Shown: positions 8,167 to 17,279, numbered from the stretch's first letter. The stretch is DNA of 48,509 nt from Plebeiibacterium marinum (GCF_026013615.1 NZ_JAPDPI010000040.1:1-48509); one strand, 5' to 3'. The notes: generated by a model not told the origin, from the sequence alone. Translations and numbers: made by a program.

Positions 8167-8492
8167 ATATCACATTTTCCAATATAATGTTAGCAAGAAA
8201 AATCCAACGTCTTCCCTCCACACACCCTCTGACTCTCCCGAATAAAAGTTCGGAACAGGCTCTAAAGGGAGAACCATCAACTCGCATAGAGCGAGGGATT
8301 TCCCATTTAGGGGTTAGGGGTGAGCGGTTGGAGCTTTAACTATTTCAGGAGTTTTCTTGCTGATACTAAATAACAATACAGTGTAAAAACGAAATTGTTT
8401 CAGAAAAAATGTATTAAAACAAAAAAAAGGAGCAATTGAATATTGTATTCACATACTCAAATATTCGCAATAAAAAGTTCGTGGATTTATAT
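8167..8492. other. Gene-free stretch with GC-rich patch and start of repeat region
   Basis: No supported ORF. A patch at about 8210-8330 has TAGGGGTTAGGGGTGAGCGG and neighbouring CCTCTGACTCTCCC. Similar (C/T)CCCC..AAGGGG..GTGAGCG patches recur at about 15726-15755 and, inverted, at about 48447-48485. These look like dispersed intergenic elements. Confidence 0.5.
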
Positions 8493-9209
8493 AGTTTATA
8501 AAGTTCGTAAAGTTTTTAAAGTTTATAAAGTCACAAGGTTCTTAAAGTTATAAGATTGAATAGCTGGAAATATTTTACTATACAGAGAAACTTACAGATT
8601 ACAAGTGATAGGACTAACTAATCCCCATCCCACCACCTTTGGCGGTGTACTTCCCCTTAACTTCAATGTTAAAGGGAAGAGTGATTCCCGCCAAGCTTAC
8701 TATTTGTAAGTTGAGAAAAAACAGATAAGCTAAAGCGAAGCGTCCTATCAGCTAAAGGCGCAGCCGTCCTACTAGCAATTTACCACCAGCTATATTCCAT
8801 TTCGCTCATTAACCTTTACTCGTTTTAATAAATTTAAAACATATTTCACTCAGTAATTATAGTTTATAAAGTTCGTAAAGTTTATAAAGTTACAAGGTTC
8901 TTAAAGTTATAAGATTGAATAGCTGGAAATATTTTACTATACAGAGAAACTTACAGATTACAAGTGATGGGACTAACTAATCCCCATCCCACCACCTTTG
9001 GCGGCGTACTTCCCCTTAACTTCAATGTTAAGGGGAAGAGTGATTCCCGCCAAGCTTACTATTTGTAAGTTGAGCAAAACAGATAAGCTAAAGCGAAGCG
9101 TCCTATCAGCTAAAGGCGCAGCCGTCCTACTAGCTATTTACCACCAACTATATTCCATTTCGCTCATTAACCCTTACTCGTTTAAATAAATTTAAAACAT
9201 ATTTCACTC
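8493..9209. repeat. Tandem duplication of a ~350-bp non-coding unit
   Basis: Copy A spans about 8493-8851 and copy B about 8861-9209, nearly identical along their length. Copy A is longer because it has one extra 9-base unit in the opening GTTTATAAA/GTTCGTAAA array. Each copy contains a 9-bp-period array, a TTCCCCTTAAC..GTTAA(A/G)GGGAAG hairpin and a GC-rich block of two imperfect 22-bp repeats (AGCTAAAGCGAAGCGTCC / AGCTAAAGGCGCAGCCGTCC). No ORF, transposase or terminal inverted repeats were seen. Small ORFs here (for example 8998-9189) are artefacts of the repeat. Confidence 0.85.
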
Positions 9210-9228
9210 TGCAATAAATGCTTTGAGT

Positions 9229-9292
9229 AAAACAGATAAGCTAAAGCGAAGCGTCCTATCAGCTAAAGGCGCAGCCGTCCTACTAGCTATTT
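9229..9292. repeat. Third, partial copy of the GC-rich block
   Basis: The GC-rich end block of the tandem unit (from AAAACAGATAAGC to CTACTAGCTATTT) appears a third time, directly before the 3' end of rsgA. A related block in the opposite orientation lies at about 15623-15666, so this block is a dispersed repeat in its own right. Confidence 0.8.
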
Positions 9293-9294
9293 CC

Positions 9295-10374
9295 CTAATA
9301 CTTCCAAGGCTTACGCTTTTTTACTTGTTTCACCATTTTTGCAAAATCCTTCCCTTTTTGCCGTTTCTCAGCTTCGGTATAACTGTAATGTTGCGCTTCG
9401 CGCTGCATTTTCAGAAAGTTGTTATAGCTGTCACGATCAATTTCACCATTTTCGAGTGCCTCTAACACGGCGCAACCATCTTCGTGCTGATGGGTACAAT
9501 CAGTATACTTACATTGTTTGGCAAGGGAAGTGATGTCTACAAAAGTGGTTCCTAATCCGGATTCGGCATTAGTAATGCCCACTTCACGCATACCAGGGTT
9601 GTCGATTAAAACACCACCCCTGAGCAATATAATTAACTCGCGATGCGAAGTAACATGCTTCCCTCTTTGCGTTCCAGAACCAATAACACCTGTTTCCATT
9701 ACTTCGCTACCCGACAAGAGGTTGATTAAACTCGACTTGCCTACTCCGGAAGAACCCAGGAAACAATATGTTTTGCCTGATAGTATCAATTCCTGCAAAT
9801 CGGATATACCACTTTGGCTTAAACAGGAAGTTGTGATAACAGGAACATCGGGAATCCTATTGTTTACTTCTTCAACTAATTCACGCAAGATGTCTGTATC
9901 AATCAAATCCGCCTTGTTTAAAACCAATATGGGAGATATCCGGGCTTCGAAACACAGAGTAATATAACGTTGGAAACGGTTGATGCTGAAATCACGGTTA
10001 ACTGATTCTACAACAAAAGCATAATCCACATTGGCTGCAATGGGCTGTGCTGTTGCAGCTTTACCCACAGCTTGACGCTTTAAAATATTTGTCCGCTTTA
10101 AAATATGATGGATAAATACTTTGGCATCGTCATATTTTGTAATGGTAACCCAATCGCCTACAACGGGAAAATCCTCCCTGTTTTGAGCAGTAAACCTGAG
10201 GGTTCCGATTACTTCGCCCTCAAACTCGCCATTGTGGTTTACCAAACGGTAACGCTCTTTATGTTCTGATGTTATACGGGCAATTTCCCAATCGTGTAGT
10301 TGCTTTTCTTTTAGGTAATTTTCGAATGATGAACTAAAACCCAACTGGATTAAGATATTATTATGAGTTGTCAT
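9295..10374 (-). CDS. rsgA: Ribosome small-subunit biogenesis GTPase RsgA
   Basis: RsgA is a circularly permuted GTPase that checks late 30S maturation. In order: an OB-fold N-domain (GDWVTI about residues 75-80), then G4 (LNKADL) before G1 (GSSGVGKSS), G3 (DNPG), and a C-terminal zinc site (C-x4-C-x-H-x5-C in QCKYTDCTHQHEDGC). The frame is open to 10458, but I place the start at 10374 (MTTHNNILIQLGF). That gives 359 residues, near the family length, and the 28 upstream residues have no counterpart in RsgA. Transcribed alone, between repeat-rich spacers. Confidence 0.93.
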   Translation of the reverse strand: MTTHNNILIQLGFSSSFENYLKEKQLHDWEIARITSEHKERYRLVNHNGEFEGEVIGTLRFTAQNREDFPVVGDWVTITKYDDAKVFIHHILKRTNILKRQAVGKAATAQPIAANVDYAFVVESVNRDFSINRFQRYITLCFEARISPILVLNKADLIDTDILRELVEEVNNRIPDVPVITTSCLSQSGISDLQELILSGKTYCFLGSSGVGKSSLINLLSGSEVMETGVIGSGTQRGKHVTSHRELIILLRGGVLIDNPGMREVGITNAESGLGTTFVDITSLAKQCKYTDCTHQHEDGCAVLEALENGEIDRDSYNNFLKMQREAQHYSYTEAEKRQKGKDFAKMVKQVKKRKPWKY

Positions 10375-10458
10375 GATATTTTTGTTTGATATAAAAAATG
10401 AGCTAATTGTTTTATAGCGATATACAATCTCACTGACAGGTGCTTTTAAGCACTTCAA

Positions 10459-10951
10459 AATAAATATGATGAAGGAATATAGGGTAAAAACACCTGTCGC
10501 TTATACCAGCTCCGGATACCCGATTATAGGAATATGTAATGAAGTTTTAATCATCCGTTACAAAGATAAGGAATATTAGTGAATTGCCAATAGTGGAGGG
10601 TGAAGGGCTGAGGGCGGAGAGCTGAGAGCGAAGGGCGAAGGGCAGAGAGTGAAGCGAAGTGCGGAGAGCGAAGGGCAAAGGGTGGAGAGTTTGTTGCTTA
10701 GAGCGGATACCAATAGCAAAGGGCTCATTATTGACGGCTTTGTTTGCGTTAAGGATTGAAGCGGATACCCCACAGCGTTATTTTGCAAAGTAGTTTTTTT
10801 AGATAAAGTTGAAATCGGGCATAAACAGGATTTGCAGATAGCACAGGGAGCGAGGAGTATGAGCGGAAAGCCTGACCCGAGCAATGGTTTTTGTGCTTAA
10901 GAAAATGTTTATACCGAGGGGAACGCCCAACTAATTTTTATATGTTTACGG
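10459..10951. other. Gene-free spacer between rsgA and the WD40 gene
   Basis: About 490 bases separate two divergently oriented genes. Apart from the GA-rich heptamer array at 10594-10692 I see no gene. An ORF on the minus strand here (10576-10884) runs through the repeat and has a low-complexity Leu/Ser/Pro translation, so I do not regard it as real. Confidence 0.6.
10594..10692. repeat. Degenerate GA-rich heptamer array
   Basis: Words with a 7-base period and the pattern nnGAGGG/nGAAGGG: TGGAGGG, TGAAGGG, CTGAGGG, CGGAGAG, CTGAGAG, CGAAGGG, CGAAGGG, CAGAGAG and TGAAGCG run in unbroken 7-bp phase from 10594 to about 10656. After a slip, further units continue to about 10692. Confidence 0.8.
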
Positions 10952-10969
10952 TTGAAAAAATATTTTGCC

Positions 10970-12109
10970 ATGAGAAAATATACTGTTGTTTGCTTGTTGT
11001 TTATATGTTCTGCTCTATTTGCCCAAAAGCATGAATACCTTAAAAATGAAATTACAAGGGTTGCGTTTCAGCCTAATTGTATTGATGTGAATAAGGATAA
11101 CACCAAATTGCTGATTGGCGGGGAGAATAAAATGGTGGCGGTATTTGATCTGGAAAAGATGAAAATGGAACAGGAATTTGAGGCACACTACCAGGCCGTA
11201 ATGGATGTGAGGTTTTCGGATGTTTATGATGGGTTTTATTCGTTGGGAGATAAGAGTTTTAAGTTGTGGCTTTGGGGTGCCGGGGAGCCTGAAAAACTTT
11301 ATAAAGGGAGCCATACCTTTATTACTGATATGGGCATGACTGCCAAAGAGGATTTTTTTGTGGGTGGATCATACGAAAAGCGTTTCAGATGCTGGAACAA
11401 TACCCAACCGGAGGAACCTGTGGTTATTGATACAGACCAGAAAAAGAGTGTGGTTTCGGTTGCAGTAAGCAACAACCACTTGATTGCTGCCGGATCGCTG
11501 GATTCGACCATTGAACTATGGGATGGGAATTCGGCTACAAGGACAGGTAAAATCCTGGCGCATTCAGGCCCCGTGTGTTGCTTGCAATTTATTGATGAGG
11601 GTAAAAAACTATTGTCGGCCTCGCACGATGGCTATGCCAAATTATGGGATATTGAAACCACCGAAGCACTGAAGGTTTACGGGGGACACACCCAGCCCAT
11701 TAGCAATATTGACATAAGGAATGATGAAAAATTTTTGCTTACAGCAGCCTATGATAATACTATTGGCTTATATAATATAGCTAGCGGTGATTGCATCTAC
11801 AGATATCGTTTTCATAAAACACATGTGCTGGATGTGAAATGGAATGCCAGTGGAACAGGCTTTTACTCGTGCGACAAGGATGGAAACATTGTGGAATGGG
11901 AAGTTCCGAAAAAGGTGTTTGTAGATTTTTATTTTGCCAAAGAGCTTCAAAAGGAAATGACAGATAGTAAACTGTTTTTACCCAAGCAAAAGGGTGAGTC
12001 GAAAGATGATTATAAAATACGGGAACAAAAGGCTGAGGAATTTAAGCAGGGCCTGATTGACAAGTATTATCAGTTAACAGTGAGCAATATCAATGACAAT
12101 GAACAATGA
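10970..12109 (+). CDS. Secreted WD40-repeat protein
   Basis: 379 residues from the ATG at 10970 (a TTG-initiated extension of six codons is possible but unneeded). A clean Sec signal peptide ends at ALFAQ. About six to seven WD40 blades follow; the clearest are around KLWDIETTEALKVYGGHTQ and IELWDGN, each with the GH...(W/L)D spacing. The propeller is a protein-interaction scaffold in the envelope; there is no enzyme domain. The C-terminal ~60 residues are charged and helical. The last codons (..NDNEQ-stop) are encoded by the start of a 7-bp tandem repeat, so the array has reached the 3' end of the gene. Confidence 0.88.
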   Translation: MRKYTVVCLLFICSALFAQKHEYLKNEITRVAFQPNCIDVNKDNTKLLIGGENKMVAVFDLEKMKMEQEFEAHYQAVMDVRFSDVYDGFYSLGDKSFKLWLWGAGEPEKLYKGSHTFITDMGMTAKEDFFVGGSYEKRFRCWNNTQPEEPVVIDTDQKKSVVSVAVSNNHLIAAGSLDSTIELWDGNSATRTGKILAHSGPVCCLQFIDEGKKLLSASHDGYAKLWDIETTEALKVYGGHTQPISNIDIRNDEKFLLTAAYDNTIGLYNIASGDCIYRYRFHKTHVLDVKWNASGTGFYSCDKDGNIVEWEVPKKVFVDFYFAKELQKEMTDSKLFLPKQKGESKDDYKIREQKAEEFKQGLIDKYYQLTVSNINDNEQ

Positions 12110-12173
12110 ACAATGAACAATGACCAATGAACAATGACCAATGAACAATGACCAATGAACAATGACCAATGAC
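12091..12173. repeat. CAATGAA/CAATGAC heptamer array
   Basis: One 6-base unit (12091-12096) and then eleven consecutive 7-base units, alternating largely CAATGAA and CAATGAC, to 12173. The array overlaps the last six codons and the stop of the WD40 gene. Confidence 0.95.
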
Positions 12174-12465
12174 TCTAATAACTAAACCAGAAACCAGAAA
12201 CCAGAAACTAAGCCTGCACTTACCTCCCCCCCTTTCGTCAAACATTTTCTTTGCTTAACTGTTTGGATATTTGTTATGAGTTATAAAATGCATGACGGCA
12301 TAAATGCCAGATAAAAAGGGCTATGTAGAGATTTTGTTTAAGTATTTAAAATGTGGAATTAATTATTCGAAACGTTGTTTTTATGCTTTACAACATATTT
12401 TCTGCTCTTTGGAAACAAATAATTTCCTTTTTTTGTCGTGCTCTTATTTCTGAAAAACGACAAGT
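12110..12465. other. Repeat-rich spacer upstream of the acyl-CoA carboxylase genes
   Basis: After the CAATGAC array, three perfect AAACCAG heptamers follow at 12184-12204. The remaining ~250 bases are AT-rich with no ORF. The promoter for the carboxylase genes must lie here, but I do not see a convincing TAnnTTTG box. Confidence 0.6.
12184..12210. repeat. AAACCAG heptamer array
   Basis: Three perfect AAACCAG units at 12184-12204 and a partial fourth. It has the same 7-bp period as the array 11 bases upstream but an unrelated word. Confidence 0.85.
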
Positions 12466-14007
12466 ATGAAAGATAATAGAATACCGTTTAAAAGGTTTCA
12501 TGAAAGAAACGAAAGCCTGATTTCGCAATACGACGAAAACTATTATAACAGGCAGCATTCAAAGGGAAAGTTGACTGCCCGTGAGCGCATTGACTTTTTA
12601 ATGGACAATGGCAGTTTTCGTGAAATTGATGCTTTTGTAAAGCCTCTTGGCAAAGAAGATGAAAAGCAATACGGGGATGGTGTGATTGTAGGATATGGTA
12701 CAGTTAATGGCAGAAAGGTTTTTGTGTTTGCACAAGACTTTAACTACATGGGTGGATCATTAGGCGTTGTACATGCCCAAAAAATTATAAAAGTACAGGA
12801 GATGGCTCTAAAAATGGGACATCCGATTATAGGTTTGATAGATTCCGGCGGCGCAAGAATTCAGGAAGGTGTGGCCAGCTTAGCCGGGTACGCAGGGATT
12901 TTTTCGCAAAACGTAAAGAGTTCTGGTGTTATACCTCAAATTTCTGTAATCCTTGGGCCTGCGGCAGGTGGGGCTGTATATTCCCCTGCCCTTACCGATT
13001 TCAGGTTTATGACCAGGGACACTTCGTATATGTTTGTTACCGGTCCTGAAGTGGTTAAGGAAGTACTGAACGAAGACACTACTTTTGAAGAATTGGGTGG
13101 TGCTGAGGTACATGCAACGCAAAGCGGTGTGGCCGATATGATTTTTAGCGATGAGGAACACACCTTGATGGGAGTTAAAAAGCTGTTGAGCTACCTGCCT
13201 TCAAATAATGTAGAACACCCCCCGGTGCTGTCGGTTGAAGATGTGGCTCCAGGGAAAAATGAAAAGTTATCGCTACTTCTTCCTGACGATCCCAACAAAC
13301 CCTATGATGTGGTGGATGTGATCAAACTGATTGTGGATACAAATTCATTTTTTGAGATAGCCGAAAACCACGCCCAGAATATTGTGATAGGTTTGGCCAG
13401 GTTAAACAACCAGGTAATTGGTGTAGTGGCCAACCAGCCTAAAGTAATGGCAGGTTGTTTAGATATTGATGCTTCTAAAAAAGCTGCCCGCTTTGTGCGT
13501 TTCTGCGATTCGTTTAACATTCCGCTTTTGGTACTCGAAGACGTACCTGGTTTTATGCCTGGAATCAGCCAGGAACACAATGCCATTATCATGCATGGAG
13601 CTAAGTTGCTGTATGCTTTTGCCGAGGCTACTGTTCCAAAAATTACGGTAATACTACGCAAGGCATATGGAGGAGCCTATATTGTTATGAATAGTAAAAA
13701 TATGGGAGGCGATTTTAATTTTGCATGGCCAACTGCGGAAGTGGCCGTAATGGGACCCGAAGGGGCCATTAAAATACTGAACCGCAAGGAGCTGCTTAAC
13801 GCCGATGATCCTGAGGAATTGAAACGGAGGCTGATTGCCGATTATAAAGAGAATGTGGCCAACCCATACGTAGCCGATGAAAAAGGTTATATCGATGAGG
13901 TGATAGATCCTTCGGAAACACGTGAAGTGATTATCAATGCCTTTGCTTTGCTCGAAAATAAAGTGGAGCACAATCCAACAAAGAAACACGGGAATATTCC
14001 ATTGTAA
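12466..14007 (+). CDS. pccB: Biotin-dependent acyl-CoA carboxylase, carboxyltransferase (beta) subunit
   Basis: 513 residues, typical of propionyl-CoA carboxylase beta / methylmalonyl-CoA decarboxylase alpha subunits. Two crotonase-like halves: the N-terminal oxyanion-hole region SGGARIQEGV (near residue 127) with GPAAGGAVYSPA, and the C-terminal RKAYGGAYIVM with WPTAEVAVMGPEGA. It moves CO2 between carboxybiotin and an acyl-CoA. With biotin carboxylase and a biotin carrier encoded next, and no membrane decarboxylase subunit nearby, an ATP-driven propionyl- or acetyl-CoA carboxylase is the best reading. The choice of acyl-CoA is inferred from family similarity only. Confidence 0.92.
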   Translation: MKDNRIPFKRFHERNESLISQYDENYYNRQHSKGKLTARERIDFLMDNGSFREIDAFVKPLGKEDEKQYGDGVIVGYGTVNGRKVFVFAQDFNYMGGSLGVVHAQKIIKVQEMALKMGHPIIGLIDSGGARIQEGVASLAGYAGIFSQNVKSSGVIPQISVILGPAAGGAVYSPALTDFRFMTRDTSYMFVTGPEVVKEVLNEDTTFEELGGAEVHATQSGVADMIFSDEEHTLMGVKKLLSYLPSNNVEHPPVLSVEDVAPGKNEKLSLLLPDDPNKPYDVVDVIKLIVDTNSFFEIAENHAQNIVIGLARLNNQVIGVVANQPKVMAGCLDIDASKKAARFVRFCDSFNIPLLVLEDVPGFMPGISQEHNAIIMHGAKLLYAFAEATVPKITVILRKAYGGAYIVMNSKNMGGDFNFAWPTAEVAVMGPEGAIKILNRKELLNADDPEELKRRLIADYKENVANPYVADEKGYIDEVIDPSETREVIINAFALLENKVEHNPTKKHGNIPL

Positions 14008-14084
14008 AAAACTTTAGTATCAGGTATTAAGTCGCAAGTTTTAAAATATTGTGCCTTTATACTTGAATTTTGATACTGTTACTT

Positions 14085-15575
14085 ATGAAAATAAATTCGA
14101 TTTTAATAGCGAACCGTGGTGAAATTGCCATCCGAATTGCACGAACTGCAAAAAGGATGGGTATTAAAACTTATATGTTCCTTTCGCACCACGAACCCAA
14201 TGCATTGCACCTTGCCCATGCCGATGAGGTGATTGATGTATCTGAAAACACCTATATAAATATATATACCAATATCGATAAGCTTATCGAGACTGCTTTA
14301 GAATATAAAATAGATGCCATTCACCCTGGATATGGATTCTTGTCCGAAAACCCTTTTTTACCGCGCGAATGCGAGCATAACAATATTGTGTTTATCGGAC
14401 CTTCTTCTAAAGCTATAGACCAGATGGGCAACAAGGGCATGGCCCGCGACATGGCTCTTAAAAACGACATCCCCGTGCTACAAGGAAGCAAGGGTGTGAT
14501 CACAACTCTTGAAAAGGCAGAAGAAACAGCCAACGAAATTGGATATCCTATTATTTTAAAAGCGGTTGCCGGCGGGGGTGGAAAAGGGATGCGCGTGGTA
14601 CGCAAAAAGAGTGAGCTGGCATTGATGTTTAAGCTGGCCACCAACGAGGCAAAATCCCTGTTTGACAACGACTCCATGCTGATTGAAAAGTATGTTGAGA
14701 ACCCAAGGCATGTAGAGTTTCAGGTGTTGGCAGACAAGCACGGAAACATAATACACCTGTACGAAAGGGAGTGCAGCATTCAGCGTAAGCACCAAAAGTT
14801 ACTTGAAGAGGCTCCTTCGGCTGCGCTTAACGATGAGCTACGGGCAAAAATTGGAGCTGATGCGGTTAAAATATGTAAAGCAACAAAATATTATAGTGCC
14901 GGAACTGTTGAGTTTTTGCTGGATGATGATTTGAACCATTACTTTATGGAAATGAACACCAGGGTTCAGGTTGAACACCCCATTACAGAAGAAATTACCG
15001 GGGTAGATATTATTGAACAGCAAATCAGGGTAGCCCAGGATGAAGAGCTGACCCTGAAACAGGAGGATATAACCAAGAGTGGATGGGCCATTGAACTGCG
15101 TGTAAATGCCGAGGATGTTCAATCGGGTTTTGCTCCGTCGACCGGATTGATAGAGCAAATGGATATTCCCAATAAAAAATATCTGCGCTGCGATTCGGGA
15201 TACCAGGCTGGTAAAGTAGTGGTTTCAAGTTTCGACTCGCTGGTGGCAAAACTAATTGTTACAGGAAAAACAAGGGGCGAGGCCATAAAAAATTGTCGTA
15301 AGGTTTTAAACGACACCACTATTAAGGGTGTAAAAACCACTCTCCCGTTTTTTAAGCAGGTGATGCAAACGCCTTCTTTTGTAAAGGGAAAATATACTAC
15401 ATCTTTTATTGAAAAAGACCTGGAGCAAAGTTATTATCAGGAGGATAATGAATTATTTGCAGCCGCTGCGCTTGCCATGGAAGCTTATTTAAAGGAACAG
15501 GATAAGATCAATTCCGGAGAGTTGAGTTCTAAACCTGTTTCGGCCTGGGCCATGAGCAAGAAGATTAAGGGGTAG
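14085..15575 (+). CDS. accC: Biotin carboxylase subunit
   Basis: 496 residues from the ATG at 14085 (MKINSILIANRGEIAIRIAR); a longer frame from 14070 adds five hydrophobic residues that the family lacks. It carboxylates biotin using ATP and bicarbonate. Visible: the N-terminal preATP-grasp domain (ANRGEIA, then GYGFLSENP), the ATP-grasp glycine loop (KAVAGGGGKGMRVV), the catalytic segment MEMNTRVQVEHP and the C-terminal biotin-carboxylase domain. The C-terminus lacks a biotin carrier domain, which is a separate gene here. It lies 77 bases after the beta subunit and is followed at once by a 7-bp repeat array. Confidence 0.95.
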   Translation: MKINSILIANRGEIAIRIARTAKRMGIKTYMFLSHHEPNALHLAHADEVIDVSENTYINIYTNIDKLIETALEYKIDAIHPGYGFLSENPFLPRECEHNNIVFIGPSSKAIDQMGNKGMARDMALKNDIPVLQGSKGVITTLEKAEETANEIGYPIILKAVAGGGGKGMRVVRKKSELALMFKLATNEAKSLFDNDSMLIEKYVENPRHVEFQVLADKHGNIIHLYERECSIQRKHQKLLEEAPSAALNDELRAKIGADAVKICKATKYYSAGTVEFLLDDDLNHYFMEMNTRVQVEHPITEEITGVDIIEQQIRVAQDEELTLKQEDITKSGWAIELRVNAEDVQSGFAPSTGLIEQMDIPNKKYLRCDSGYQAGKVVVSSFDSLVAKLIVTGKTRGEAIKNCRKVLNDTTIKGVKTTLPFFKQVMQTPSFVKGKYTTSFIEKDLEQSYYQEDNELFAAAALAMEAYLKEQDKINSGELSSKPVSAWAMSKKIKG

Positions 15576-15624
15576 GTAGCGGATAGCAAATAGCGGATAG
15601 CGGATAGCGGATAGCGGATAGCAC
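15576..15624. repeat. ATAGCGG heptamer array directly after accC
   Basis: Seven units in perfect 7-bp phase, starting at the base after the accC stop codon: GTAGCGG, ATAGCAA, four ATAGCGG, ATAGCAC. It runs straight into an inverted copy of the GC-rich dispersed block. Confidence 0.93.
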
Positions 15625-15666
15625 GGCTGCGCCTTTAGCAGTTAGGACGCTTCGCTTTAGCTCATC
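15623..15666. repeat. Inverted dispersed copy of the GC-rich block from 8493-9292
   Basis: GGCTGCGCCTTTAGC followed by GGACGCTTCGCTTTAGC is the reverse complement of the block present three times at 8700-9290, with a few changes. It sits inside the accC-accB gap of the carboxylase gene set. The rest of the gap to 15881 (including a CCCCTTTAAGGGG hairpin near 15736-15748) holds no gene. Confidence 0.75.
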
Positions 15667-15881
15667 GGTTTTCAATTAATGCTTTCAGGAAAACTCGATG
15701 TTATCCCCCACACAGAGCCAGTAGCCGCCCCTTTAAGGGGTGAGCGATGGGATCCGCAACAAAACTGAAGTTTTAATGCAGAGACTACTTAAACGTTGTT
15801 TTGCTTAGCATTTAAGCTTGAAATTCAGTAGAACCCGGAGTATAGCAAATAGCTAACAACCATTACAAAAACAAACAAAAG

Positions 15882-16403
15882 ATGAAACTTTTACATCATA
15901 CCAAAAATTACACACTAACAGGAGAAAAGAAGGTGAATGTGACTGTTAGGGACAATAAGATTTATAAGATTAACAACCGTAAAACACCCATTGACGTTGA
16001 GCCTTTGGATAATGGGGAGTTTGTGATTAAATGTGCCGAAAATTCGCATATTGGCGAAGTGGTTGACCTGAAGCAGAATGAGGTTACGGTGATGATTAAT
16101 GGAAATACCTATCATTTTACTATTGACACCGAGCTAGCAAGCAAACGCAAAGAAAAACTCTCGAAGTCTGACAAAAAGAAAGTGGAAAAAACAAAGGCTC
16201 CGCTACCCGGCGAAATTGTGGCGGTACTGATGTCGGAAGGGCAAGAAGTACACAAGGGAGAACCGGTTATGATTCTGGAGGCCATGAAAATGCAAAATGA
16301 AATCGTGAGTCCGGTAAGTGGCAAGATCAAGAGTATACATGTAAAAGCTGAAGAATCCGTGATGAAAGATCAGTTGTTGTTTGAAATTGATCCGGGGAAA
16401 TAG
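15882..16403 (+). CDS. accB: Biotin carboxyl carrier protein
   Basis: 173 residues. The C-terminal ~70 form a biotinyl domain with EAMKMQNE; Lys136 is the biotinylated residue. The N-terminal ~80 residues (MKLLHHTKNYTL and beta-strand-rich following sequence) resemble the linker/BT-type domain of propionyl-CoA carboxylase alpha subunits, which helps assemble the holoenzyme. A Lys-rich hinge (about 86-106) joins the two. It completes the three-part carboxylase with the genes at 12466 and 14085. The 306-base gap before it contains repeats, so co-transcription is likely but not shown. Confidence 0.93.
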   Translation: MKLLHHTKNYTLTGEKKVNVTVRDNKIYKINNRKTPIDVEPLDNGEFVIKCAENSHIGEVVDLKQNEVTVMINGNTYHFTIDTELASKRKEKLSKSDKKKVEKTKAPLPGEIVAVLMSEGQEVHKGEPVMILEAMKMQNEIVSPVSGKIKSIHVKAEESVMKDQLLFEIDPGK

Positions 16404-16545
16404 AGTAATGTTTATGAGTATTTTTTATCATTTGCATGATTATAATATTATTGAGGTAAACTTTTTTGCCACATAATGGTTTAGTTATTAATCTGAATTC
16501 TAAAATATTAATTAAATACAGGTTAGAAATTTAAACCTCATATCT

Positions 16546-16965
16546 ATGCGAGAATTAATGCTTATCATCCATATCATATCTGTAGCCCTGTTTTTAGGGG
16601 CTGCATTTTCAGGGTATATCATCAATCTGGTGGCCAAAAAAAAGGAAGATGAAGGGCTGTTGAACATTTATACGGCCTTACTTTCGCTCAATTATCTTGG
16701 TAAAACAGGCTTGACCCTGTTAATTATTACAGGGGGATATTTAATGACTCCCTACTGGCAGGCATTGGGCGCCATGCCAATGCTTATTGCCAAGCTGGCA
16801 CTGGTAATTGTACTTTTAATTTTACTGGTGGTAATTAGTATAAAAGCCAAACAGGCACGCCATAACCCATCTGTAACAAACTTTATGAAATTGAAACCAT
16901 TTCAAAACATCAGTCTGGTTGTTAGCATTGTAGTGGTAATATTGGCAGTTATGGTATTTGGATAG
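16546..16965 (+). CDS. Small four-helix membrane protein (DUF2269/CopD-like)
   Basis: 139 residues with four hydrophobic helices (about 3-27, 44-66, 74-101, 116-138). The first helix carries a His (LIIHIISVALFLGAAF), like the heme- or copper-associated histidines of CopD/DUF2269-type membrane proteins. A conserved GGYLMTPYWQ lies between helices 2 and 3. No soluble domain and no signal peptide apart from the first helix. It stands 142 bases after the biotin carrier gene. Function unknown; a redox or cofactor link is only a possibility. Confidence 0.75.
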   Translation: MRELMLIIHIISVALFLGAAFSGYIINLVAKKKEDEGLLNIYTALLSLNYLGKTGLTLLIITGGYLMTPYWQALGAMPMLIAKLALVIVLLILLVVISIKAKQARHNPSVTNFMKLKPFQNISLVVSIVVVILAVMVFG

Positions 16966-17279
16966 ATGAATAGTCCTGGTGCAACAATTGCAATAAAGAT
17001 GCTGTCCGTTGTAATGCTCGCTATTCTGGGCTGTTAAACTCTTGAATACATCAGACTGGTGCTCAAAAGAGAGGTTTCAACCAAATATTTTACCAATTCA
17101 CAAGCCAAAATCTCAAACTAACACATCTACACTTCTAGATATTTGCAGAAAATATTAACTTTAACCTTGCATTGCTGCAACCTTTATTAATTTTTTTTGT
17201 TTTTGAAACAACCAACATAAAACAAAAACAACAAAAGCAAAAAAATCAGTGTTCCATAATTAATAATAATACACTACAT
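16966..17279. other. Gene-free spacer upstream of the ApbE cluster
   Basis: AT-rich, with a poly-T run near 17192-17200 and A-rich runs after 17218. No ORF supported and no clear promoter box recognised. It should hold the promoter of the cluster that starts at 17280 or 17393. Confidence 0.5.

Noticed and set aside
8998-9465. Plus-strand ORFs sharing the peptide start KTDKLKRSVLSAKGAAVLL
   Set aside because: Both are translations of the dispersed GC-rich block, and the second runs antisense into rsgA.
10576-10884. 102-residue minus-strand ORF
   Set aside because: Its C-terminal half is the translation of the GA-rich heptamer array, and the rest has no recognisable features.
13302-13661. Long minus-strand ORFs inside the carboxylase, nif and SNF2 genes
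   Set aside because: They are antisense shadows of well-supported genes, with no independent start signals or recognisable domains.
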